A DNA stretch of 61,691 bases from Deltaproteobacteria bacterium (GTDB lineage Bacteria; Desulfobacterota; Desulfobacteria; Desulfobacterales; Desulfatirhabdiaceae), in the NCBI GenBank assembly GCA_016219185.1, contig JACRBZ010000106.1, positions 1 to 61,691 of the forward strand, written 5' to 3'. The notes under the pieces are model-generated. The model was given only the letters and a program-made list of their open reading frames with translations. It made no database searches and was not told the origin of the DNA. Position 1 is the first letter of the stretch. The number at the start of each line of letters is the position of its first letter. Shown here piece by piece: positions 7,810-15,136 of this stretch. A program made the position numbers and the translations under genes.

Positions 7810-9000
7810 ATGTTAAGCAAAGCGTATATTCCGTACAAGGGCTATTACAGCTCCCCGTTTGCCAGATGGCAGGGAAGCATGGCCAACGAACATTCCATCG
7901 TTCTTGCGGCAGATACTTCCAAACGATGGCTGGCTGAAAAAAAATGGGACCCCGCGATGTTTGATTATTTGTTTCTGGGAATCACCATCGGGCAACCCCA
8001 GTGGTTTTACGGCAGCCCCTGGGCCGCGGCCATGATCGGCGCTGTCAGCACGCCGGGAATGCTGATCAGCCAGGCCTGCACCACCTCAACCACCTGTATT
8101 TTTCAGGCGGCTTCGGGCATTGAAACCGGACTGTATAAAAATGTCTACTGCCTGATGACGGACCGGTGCTCCAACGGCCCCCATACCATCTGGCCGAACC
8201 CCAATGGTCCGGGCGGTGAAGTCATTTCCGAAAACTGGATGATGGACAATTTCGGCAAAGATCCGTGGGCAAAGGGCGCCATGATTCAGACCGCGGAAAA
8301 TGTGGCCAAGGAAGTCGGGATCACCCGCGAGCAGTGCGATGCCGTGGCCCTGAGGCGTTATGAACAGTACATGGACGCATCGGCAAATGACAAGGCGTTT
8401 AAAAAACGCTACATGTTTCCGGTTGAGGTCAAGATTTCCAAGAAAAAAACCCTTCTGGTTGAAGATGATGAAGGCATCACCCCCACAACAAAAGAAGGGC
8501 TTATGGCATTAAGACCCGTCCTTCCGGATGGGAGCCATACCTTTGGCGCACAAACCCATCCCGCGGATGGTCACTGCGCCGTAACCGTGACCAGCCGCGA
8601 AAAAGCAAAAGAACTCAGCGCGGACGCCGGCATTGAAATTCAGGTTGTTTCCTATGGGTTTTCAAGGGCTAAAAAAGGATTCATGGCAATGGCCGTTACC
8701 CCGGCCGTCAAAATGGCCCTTGAAAAAGCCGGCATCGGCATCAAGGATGTCAAAGCCATCAAAACCCACAACCCGTTTGCCGCCAATGACATCCACATGG
8801 CCAATCTGATGGGAATCGATGTCATGAGTTTCAATAATTATGGAAGCTCCCTGGTTTACGGCCATCCCCAGGCCCCGACAGCCGGACGGTGCATCATCGA
8901 AGGCATCGAGGAAGTGGCCATGGCCGGCGGCGGTTATCTGCTCTGGGGCGGCTGCGCCGCAGGGGATACCGGGGCTGCGATGGTCCTGAAAATCGGATAA
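7810..9000 (+). CDS. Divergent thiolase family protein
   Basis: This 396-residue protein has the thiolase fold signs: a nucleophilic Cys90 in QACTTSTTC, a GHP motif with His352 in the NxxG...GHP block, and Cys382 near the end. The usual C-terminal CxGGGxGxA signature is altered to GGCAAGDTGAA, and the NPF segment (KTHNPFA) is kept. It should form or cleave a beta-ketoacyl-CoA, probably one made from the acid activated by the preceding ligase. It is not a standard acetyl-CoA acetyltransferase, and a specialised side-chain thiolase is more likely. The ribosome site is strong (AGAAGGAGG). Confidence 0.8.
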   Translation: MLSKAYIPYKGYYSSPFARWQGSMANEHSIVLAADTSKRWLAEKKWDPAMFDYLFLGITIGQPQWFYGSPWAAAMIGAVSTPGMLISQACTTSTTCIFQAASGIETGLYKNVYCLMTDRCSNGPHTIWPNPNGPGGEVISENWMMDNFGKDPWAKGAMIQTAENVAKEVGITREQCDAVALRRYEQYMDASANDKAFKKRYMFPVEVKISKKKTLLVEDDEGITPTTKEGLMALRPVLPDGSHTFGAQTHPADGHCAVTVTSREKAKELSADAGIEIQVVSYGFSRAKKGFMAMAVTPAVKMALEKAGIGIKDVKAIKTHNPFAANDIHMANLMGIDVMSFNNYGSSLVYGHPQAPTAGRCIIEGIEEVAMAGGGYLLWGGCAAGDTGAAMVLKIG

Positions 9001-9261
9001 ATCGCTATAAATCGCGATGTATTTTCTCCCATTCATGGGATTCATTTATCGCCGTATTCAATGATCTGAGAGCGTGATGTTTTCAGATCATTGAATATCC
9101 TGATGGCTTCGTACCGGCGTTCCGCTTCATCAATATCCAGTCCGCATGTATTTTCCCTGTTGACATCCCTTGTTTCATAGCCATATTTTCCATGGCACTT
9201 CTTTAACGATTCGCATTTTAAACGTGGTTAACCTGTTTTTTAATAATGGAGGAAAGAACCG
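9001..9261. other. Intergenic region with three hairpins
   Basis: Three inverted repeats follow the thiolase gene: ATCGC/GCGAT at 9001-9018, CCCATTCATGGG near 9028-9039, and a 14-bp perfect repeat (9056-9069 with 9083-9096, arms ATTCAATGATCTGA and TCAGATCATTGAAT). None has a good T run, so an intrinsic terminator is not certain. They may act as mRNA 3' stabilisers or protein sites. The region ends with a GGAGG site ahead of the Mrp gene. Confidence 0.6.
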
Positions 9262-10107
9262 ATGGATTATATTACAAAAGGTGGGTGCCCATCATCCGCA
9301 AAGAAAAAAGATCAACATGCCGAACAGGATGCTTCCGTCAAGGGGGCTCTGGGCAAGATCAAACATAAATTCATTGTCATGAGCGGCAAGGGCGGGGTCG
9401 GAAAATCAAGCACGTCGGTTAACCTGGCGGTTGCGCTGGCCGGCAAGGGCTATCGGGTCGGCCTCATGGATGTGGACCTGCATGGTCCGGATATTCCCCG
9501 CATGCTGGGCATCAAAGGGATGCTCGGGATGACGGAACATCAAAAACTCAGCCCCATGAAATACTCGGACAACCTGAAAGTGGTTTCCATTGAATCCCTG
9601 ATGGCCGGAAAAGATGATGCCATTATCTGGCGAGGTCCGGTCAAATATTCCGCCATCAAGCAGTTCATCGGAGATGTGGATTGGGGGGAACTGGATTATT
9701 TGATCATTGATTCACCGCCGGGCACGGGCGATGAACCCCTGACCATTGCCCAGACCATTTCGGATGCACAGGCCATTATCGTAACCACGCCCCAGGAAGT
9801 ATCGCTGGCCGATGTTCGAAAATCCATCAGCTTCTGTAAAACCGTTAAAATGGATATTTTCGGTCTGATTGAAAACATGAGCGGGTATTCATGCCCGCAT
9901 TGCGGGGAACATATCGACCTGTTCGGCGCCGGCGGCGGGGAAAAAACCGCAAGTGATGCGGGCATCCTGTTTTTGGGAAAGATTCCGTTTGATCAGAAAG
10001 TGGTGGCCTGCGGCGATTCCGGATGCGCCTTTCAGGAAACGTACAAGGATTCACCGGTAACTCTGGCATTTAACAAGATTGCCGATAGAATGGCAGCCCT
10101 GAGTTAA
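9262..10107 (+). CDS. Mrp/NBP35 family Fe-S carrier ATPase
   Basis: A deviant Walker A motif GKGGVGKS (about 42-49), LMDVDLHGPDIPRMLG, and the IDSPPGTGDEP Walker B/switch identify a Mrp/NBP35 P-loop ATPase. The conserved CPHC motif near residue 211 is the expected site of a bridging 4Fe-4S cluster at the dimer interface. The family assembles and delivers Fe-S clusters. The N-terminal extension has one Cys (Cys9) rather than the four-Cys ferredoxin-like motif of eukaryotic Nbp35. A Cys-rich small protein lies convergently just downstream. Confidence 0.92.
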   Translation: MDYITKGGCPSSAKKKDQHAEQDASVKGALGKIKHKFIVMSGKGGVGKSSTSVNLAVALAGKGYRVGLMDVDLHGPDIPRMLGIKGMLGMTEHQKLSPMKYSDNLKVVSIESLMAGKDDAIIWRGPVKYSAIKQFIGDVDWGELDYLIIDSPPGTGDEPLTIAQTISDAQAIIVTTPQEVSLADVRKSISFCKTVKMDIFGLIENMSGYSCPHCGEHIDLFGAGGGEKTASDAGILFLGKIPFDQKVVACGDSGCAFQETYKDSPVTLAFNKIADRMAALS

Positions 10108-10209
10108 TCTCTCGTGAGTCAGGAGACGGAATCATGGTCAGGTGGCTGGTGTCGTAACCTGATTGATCCGTCTCTTGTGCAAGCTTCTGGGAAGAATCTG
10201 GAGGTTGGC

Positions 10210-10392
10210 TTAAGCGGCCAGCCAGTCGCTGTTTCCTTTTTTCTGCAGAAACCAGATCGGGCAGGCGGAACGGAATTTGCAATAAATCTCTGAATCCTGA
10301 CAACGCAGACACGCTTCGCACAAAGAAATTTCATGTTTCATGCACCGGTAACGGGTTTCCCTGTCTGAATGATTGATACACGTATCCACCAA
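10210..10392 (-). CDS. Small Cys/His-rich (zinc-finger-like) protein
   Basis: A 60-residue protein with eight cysteines and two histidines spaced like a B-box or treble-clef metal site (C5, H8, C17, H20, C25, C28, C31, C38, C44). The spacing, a strong GGAGG site nine bases ahead of a TTG start (GTG three codons later is the alternative), and its place between two ordinary genes make it a real gene. It probably binds zinc or an Fe-S cluster. It lies convergent to the Mrp gene and divergent from the FAD protein (38 bp away). Its function is unknown. Confidence 0.65.
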   Translation of the reverse strand: MVDTCINHSDRETRYRCMKHEISLCEACLRCQDSEIYCKFRSACPIWFLQKKGNSDWLAA

Positions 10393-10430
10393 TATTCTCT
10401 TCCTCCTTCAGTATCTCCTGGAAAGACCTT

Positions 10431-11993
10431 ATGAACACCAAGCTGTCTCTTTATGTTGACCCGGACCATATCGATTCTCCCCGGGCAATTCTTGATCTCA
10501 TTCGAAAACAGCTTAACCTGCCCGTTGATGCGGACCCGGAGTATGTGATCCGCCGGAAGTCCATTGACTCCAGAAAAAAACGGCCCCGGTTTTTACTGGA
10601 TATTGAGGTGTTTTCTCCGGAAACGTTACAGAAAAAAGCGCTGCTTCAGGAAAATTTCAAACCCCTGTCCCCGGATCACCGGGTGGTGATCGTCGGGGCC
10701 GGGCCCGCCGGGTATTTTGCGGCCCTGGAGCTGCTAGAGCAAGGCATCCGCCCGATTCTTCTGGAAAGGGGAAAAGATGTCACATCCCGGCGCAAGGACA
10801 TCCAGCAGATTCATTCCAAGGGCATTGTAAATCCGCACTCCAATTACTGTTTCGGCGAAGGCGGGGCAGGTGCCTATTCGGATGGCAAGCTCTATACTCG
10901 CTCCCATAAACGGGGGGACATCGGCAAGATATTATCCCTGCTGGTGGCTCATGGCGCTCCGGAGGATATTTTGATGGATGCCCATCCCCATATCGGATCC
11001 AACCGGCTTCCGCGCGTGGTCAAATCCATCCGGGAAACCATCCTGTCTCATGGCGGCAAAATCCACTTTGAATCGTGGGTAACGGATTTGATCATTGATG
11101 GCGGCAGGGCCGCGGGCGTATGGGTGGAGGGAAAAGGAAAAATACCGGCGGATGCCGTGATTCTGGCAACCGGCCATTCAGCCCGTGATATCTTTGAGCT
11201 GCTCAATCGGAAAAACATACGCATTGAACCCAAGCCCTTTGCCATGGGCGTGCGGGTGGAACATCCCCAGTCCCTGATTGATCGGATTCAATATCATCAC
11301 AGCCCGAGGCACTCCAAATTGCCGGCCGCCAGTTACCGGCTGGTCGAGCAAATTGAAGGCAGGGGCGTGTTTTCGTTTTGCATGTGCCCGGGCGGTTTCA
11401 TTGTTCCGGCATCCACGGCACCGGGGGAGCTTGTCATCAATGGGATGAGTCTTGCGGCCCGGGACGCCCCTTTTTCCAATTCGGGAGTGGTGGTGGAAAT
11501 CCGCCTCGAGGATATCGATGCGGCTTCGGAAAAAGGACCGCTGGCTGCAATGGAATTTCAGAAAAAACTGGAGCAGCGGGCTTTCCAGGCAGGCGGCAGC
11601 GGGCTGCTGGCTCCGGCACAGCGCATGACGGATTTTACGGCAGGCAGGCTGTCCGCGTCCCTGCCGAACTCCTCGTATAAACCCGGCATTGTCTCCGCAC
11701 CGGTGCATGAACTGCTTCCGGAAGGCATTTGCCGGCGATTACAGGCGGCTTTTCAGGCGTTTGACAGAAAGATGAAGGGGTATTTCACCGGGGAAGCGCT
11801 GGTCCTTGCCATTGAATCCCGAACCAGCTCTCCGGTACGGATTCCGCGGGATGAAAACACCCTGATGCACCCGCAGATTGAGCAGTTGTATCCTTGCTCG
11901 GAAGGGGCCGGATATGCCGGCGGGATCGTGTCGGCGGCCCTCGATGGCCAGCGGGTCGCCCGTAAAATATCCGAAAAAATAAGGGGTCTGTAA
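10431..11993 (+). CDS. FAD-dependent oxidoreductase (COG2509-like)
   Basis: A 520-residue flavoprotein. An N-terminal 80-residue region is followed by the dinucleotide-binding motif GAGPAG (89-94) and an acidic LLERG end of the second strand. The family-typical YCFGEGGAGAYSDGKLYTR block comes next, with an ATGHSARD segment contacting FAD. The C terminus ends with the EGAGYAGGI motif of FAD enzymes. The family is widespread, but its substrate is unknown. The gene starts 38 bp from the divergent small Cys-rich gene, and the two may share a control region. Confidence 0.88.
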   Translation: MNTKLSLYVDPDHIDSPRAILDLIRKQLNLPVDADPEYVIRRKSIDSRKKRPRFLLDIEVFSPETLQKKALLQENFKPLSPDHRVVIVGAGPAGYFAALELLEQGIRPILLERGKDVTSRRKDIQQIHSKGIVNPHSNYCFGEGGAGAYSDGKLYTRSHKRGDIGKILSLLVAHGAPEDILMDAHPHIGSNRLPRVVKSIRETILSHGGKIHFESWVTDLIIDGGRAAGVWVEGKGKIPADAVILATGHSARDIFELLNRKNIRIEPKPFAMGVRVEHPQSLIDRIQYHHSPRHSKLPAASYRLVEQIEGRGVFSFCMCPGGFIVPASTAPGELVINGMSLAARDAPFSNSGVVVEIRLEDIDAASEKGPLAAMEFQKKLEQRAFQAGGSGLLAPAQRMTDFTAGRLSASLPNSSYKPGIVSAPVHELLPEGICRRLQAAFQAFDRKMKGYFTGEALVLAIESRTSSPVRIPRDENTLMHPQIEQLYPCSEGAGYAGGIVSAALDGQRVARKISEKIRGL

Positions 11994-12078
11994 TCAGTAG
12001 GAACACACGGACCCAGGCAGTTAAGCACAGTTGCACCTTTAGGGAGTTGGATACTTCCGAAATACCGTTTGATAGACC

Positions 12079-12103
12079 GACTCGGTTTTGAAAACCGAGC
12101 CGG
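12079..12103. terminator. Hairpin between convergent genes
   Basis: CTCGGTTTT-G-AAAACCGAG is a 9-bp perfect inverted repeat. It extends by GACCG.../CGGTC with a mismatch. It lies between the ends of the convergent FAD oxidoreductase and tgt genes, where a bidirectional terminator is expected. There is no long T run on either strand, so it is only a candidate. Confidence 0.5.
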
Positions 12104-12144
12104 TCTGGCTCTTGTAAACGGTCCGTTGGATTCTTCCAAGACCC

Positions 12145-13284
12145 TTAGACTTCGGTTTTCTGTCCTCCGCCTGTTTTATAATACCTTGATAGCCACTCCT
12201 TCCGGAACGCCTCGAAACGATGATCCGAAATGGCCTGCCGCATATCCTTCATCAGATCCTGATACAGCGTCAGGTTGTGGATGGTGGCCAGTGTTTCTGC
12301 CAGAGGATCGCGGGTAAAAAACAGGTACCGGAGCACCATGCGGGAATAAGTCTGGCAGGTATAACACGAACAGTGGGTATCGATCGGATATTTATCCTTT
12401 CGGAAGGTCTTGTCCATGATCCGGAGTTTTCCCAGGCGGGTAAAAAACGTTCCCTGCCTGGCATACCGGGTGGGGATCACGCAGTCGAACATGTCCATGC
12501 CAAGAGATACCGCGGCCAGAAGGTCTTCGGGAAGGCCGACGCCCATCAGATACCGCGGAAGATGCTCCGGCAACAGCGGGGCCGCGTGCCTTACAACCGT
12601 CTGCATCAGATCGAATCCTTCTCCGACGCTGACCCCGCCAACGGCAAATCCGTCAAAAGGGATGGCGGTGATCTCCCTGGCGCTCAGTTCCCGAAGATGC
12701 GGATATACCCCGCCCTGTATGATGCCGAACAAAAACTGATGGGGCTGAAGGGAAACTTCCCGGCACCGGGCGGCCCACCTTGTGGTGCGCTTCAAAGAGT
12801 TTTCCACGTAAGCTTCGGATGCCGGATATTCCACACATTCGTCAAAGGCCATGACAATGTCGGCTCCCAGATCCCGCTGGATTTCCATGGATCGCTCCGG
12901 ACCCAGGAAAAGCCTTTCCCCGTTTTCCTCGTAGGCAAAGCTGACGCCTGCTTCGGTAATTTCCTTCTGGGGCAGTGAGAATACCTGAAATCCGCCGGAG
13001 TCGGTCAGAATGGTCTGGTTCCATCCCATGAAACGATGCAGTCCGCCCATGCGCTGAACCGTTGCCAGTCGCTCGCTGAGCGATAGATGGTAAGTATTGG
13101 CCAGAACGACCTGAGCCCCGGTTTCGGCCACATCTTTTGGCATGGTGGATCGCACGAAACCGGCCGTGCCCACCGGCATGAACGCCGGGGTCTGAACCGT
13201 TCCGTGCTCGGTGGTAAACTCGGCCCGTCTGGCCCCGCAGGGATCAACGGTATGAAGTTGGAACCGGATGTCTTTTAGCGGCAT
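12145..13284 (-). CDS. tgt: tRNA-guanine transglycosylase
   Basis: The enzyme exchanges guanine 34 of GUN anticodon tRNAs for preQ1 on the way to queuosine. Seen: LTDSGGFQVFSL with the catalytic Asp95, the second catalytic Asp264 in GMDMFDC, and the zinc ligands Cys305, Cys307, Cys310 and His336. The length (379) is normal. Upstream on the same strand is a GNAT gene, ending inside the first codons of tgt (overlap at 13275-13284), so the ATP-grasp, GNAT and tgt genes form one transcription unit. No other queuosine gene is in the window. Confidence 0.96.
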   Translation of the reverse strand: MPLKDIRFQLHTVDPCGARRAEFTTEHGTVQTPAFMPVGTAGFVRSTMPKDVAETGAQVVLANTYHLSLSERLATVQRMGGLHRFMGWNQTILTDSGGFQVFSLPQKEITEAGVSFAYEENGERLFLGPERSMEIQRDLGADIVMAFDECVEYPASEAYVENSLKRTTRWAARCREVSLQPHQFLFGIIQGGVYPHLRELSAREITAIPFDGFAVGGVSVGEGFDLMQTVVRHAAPLLPEHLPRYLMGVGLPEDLLAAVSLGMDMFDCVIPTRYARQGTFFTRLGKLRIMDKTFRKDKYPIDTHCSCYTCQTYSRMVLRYLFFTRDPLAETLATIHNLTLYQDLMKDMRQAISDHRFEAFRKEWLSRYYKTGGGQKTEV

Positions 13285-13778
13285 GTAATGTCTTTCGAAT
13301 AAATGACTTTATCATCGCCGTCAGCGTAAAAATCTTTCAGAACAGCTTCTGTCCGATACGCGCGGGCATGATAAAACCGGTGGGTGGGTTCGTAGATTTT
13401 TCTGGAAGATGTTTCAACATAAATCCGTTGGCCGTTCATTTCCCGGACCCGTAATTCCGTAAGCTCCATGAGCTGCTTTCCGATTCCGGTTCCCTGAAGG
13501 TTTTTGAGAACGGCAATCCAGTAAAGATCAAAACGATTGCTTGTCATGGGGATGGGGCCAAAGCAGGTATAACCGACCACCGCGTCATCTTGCTGCGCAA
13601 ACAGAAAATAATAACCGCTGGCCGTTCCCTTGACCAGATGCTCCTCGACCAGTTCACGGGCTACGACGATTTCTTCCGGATAAAACAGGTCGCAGGATGC
13701 TGTCAGGCGATAAATGCGCTGCGGGTCCGCGGGATCGACGGTTTCCCGGAAAGTGGTATTCGGGGTAGGGCTATTCAT
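13275..13778 (-). CDS. GNAT family N-acetyltransferase
   Basis: About 167 residues from the ATG at 13778. This start overlaps the end of the ATP-grasp gene by eight bases, and longer forms would run inside that gene. The acetyl-CoA site is seen as YWIAVLKNLQGTGIGKQLM (Q/RxxGxG/A loop), followed by RIYVETSSR and HRFYHARAY. The protein should acetylate an amine. Close coupling to an ATP-grasp ligase suggests that one enzyme acts on the product or substrate of the other, perhaps a peptide-like metabolite. Confidence 0.85.
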   Translation of the reverse strand: MNSPTPNTTFRETVDPADPQRIYRLTASCDLFYPEEIVVARELVEEHLVKGTASGYYFLFAQQDDAVVGYTCFGPIPMTSNRFDLYWIAVLKNLQGTGIGKQLMELTELRVREMNGQRIYVETSSRKIYEPTHRFYHARAYRTEAVLKDFYADGDDKVIYSKDITCR

Positions 13779-14823
13779 TGACGGCGATTTTCCATGGCAG
13801 CCCGTCGGATGCGGCATGAAGCCGGTCCATGATCTGGACCAGCGGTTCATGAAGGATGCGCTCGATGACGTGTTTAAAGCTCAGGTCCGCTTGATGGGCC
13901 GCTGCCACGAATCCGCTGTCCGGTGCGATACAGGGATTGGTATTGACTTCCAGGACCCAGGGATTGCCGCTGGCATCCACCCGGAAATCCACGCGGGCAT
14001 ATCCTTTTAAATTGAACAGGTTCCAGCATTGCCTGGCAATTTTTTCGATCCTGTCCAGAAGAGGCCTGTCCTGATCCGGAAAGTCAAACGCGCGGACGGT
14101 ATGCTGGTACTCAAAGGATTCCGATTCCCATTTGGCCTTGTAATCCACGATTTTATGTCTGTCCTCGGGATAGTTTTCAAAACGGATTTCAGCAGGCGGC
14201 AGCACCTGGGGGATGCCGTTGCCGTTTTTGGCCAGAAGCGAAAGGTTGAATTCCCGTCCTTCAATGAAGGCTTCGGTAAAACATGCTCCGCCTAGCTGGT
14301 CCTTGCGGCGGTCCATCTCCCGAAGAAGCTGATCGCGGGTTTTGGGGAACACCACCGAATCATAACCAATTCCCACGGACCCGTGTTCCCACACGGACTT
14401 GATGATGCCGGGATTGCAGATCGGCGATTTGTGCTGCCCGGCATTTTCCGGGGTCACAAAAACAGGTGTCGGAATTCCGGCTCCCCGCAGGATTTGTTTG
14501 GCCAAAATCTTGTTGGATGTGGTATAAATTGCATCGGTGCCGGCGCCGGTGTAGGCCATATTCATGGCATCCAGAATGGACGGCGCCAGGTGAATCAGCC
14601 GCCCCTGCCCATCGATGGATTCCACGAGATTAAATACCAGGGCCGGATTGATTTCGGCGATTTTCTTCAGGGTTTCTTTAACATCCAGGGAAAAACTGAC
14701 CGGAACCGGGTCATGGTTCAGCTCCGACAGAGCCTTGGAAACGGAATCAACCTGAACCAGTCCATCCTGCTCATCTTTTGAGGTATTCTCGGACATGCTT
14801 CCATACAAAACAGCAATTCTCAT
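13771..14823 (-). CDS. D-alanine-D-alanine ligase-like ATP-grasp protein
   Basis: A 350-residue ATP-grasp enzyme. An N-terminal domain (1-100) is followed by the ATP-binding region with KILAKQILRGAGIPTPVF, a Gly-rich HGSVGIGYDSVV loop, EAFIEGREFNLSLL, and the Mg-binding end EVNTNPCIAPDSGF. It resembles Ddl but is probably not the cell-wall enzyme, because it stands in an operon with a GNAT gene and tgt rather than with mur genes. It should join a carboxylate to an amine through an acyl phosphate. The substrate is unknown. Confidence 0.82.
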   Translation of the reverse strand: MRIAVLYGSMSENTSKDEQDGLVQVDSVSKALSELNHDPVPVSFSLDVKETLKKIAEINPALVFNLVESIDGQGRLIHLAPSILDAMNMAYTGAGTDAIYTTSNKILAKQILRGAGIPTPVFVTPENAGQHKSPICNPGIIKSVWEHGSVGIGYDSVVFPKTRDQLLREMDRRKDQLGGACFTEAFIEGREFNLSLLAKNGNGIPQVLPPAEIRFENYPEDRHKIVDYKAKWESESFEYQHTVRAFDFPDQDRPLLDRIEKIARQCWNLFNLKGYARVDFRVDASGNPWVLEVNTNPCIAPDSGFVAAAHQADLSFKHVIERILHEPLVQIMDRLHAASDGLPWKIAVNE

Positions 14824-15136
14824 CGGGCGGTTTCCTTAAAAAAACCAATTGGACTCAGAGATCTTTAGCCGGGTTGATCGCGAATACATCTTAAAACACG
14901 GGATGGGTATCAGTGCCGTGGCGGACCGGAAAAGCGGCGCCGCTTGAGTTTTCCTGAATCGATAAAATGGAGAGTGATAGATTCATCCTTGAAGTTTTTC
15001 TTTGTAATTTTGAGGTGCACTATAACCGAAAAAAGCATAAGTGCAACAAAAATATCATGCATTCGAATAATTTCGCTTTTGATATTTTCTTGAATGTAAT
15101 ATCAAGGCGTTATATACATGAGTTAGAAGTCCGAAG
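14824..15136. other. Intergenic region ahead of the sensory operon
   Basis: This 313-bp divergent gap separates the ATP-grasp gene from the hybrid kinase. The right two thirds are AT-rich and should carry the kinase promoter, but no hexamer pair stands out. No RNA gene, hairpin with T run, or sigma-54 motif was seen. Confidence 0.5.

Noticed and set aside
9189..9204. TGGCACTTCTTTAAC as sigma-54 promoter
   Set aside because: The -12 GC is missing at the required spacing.
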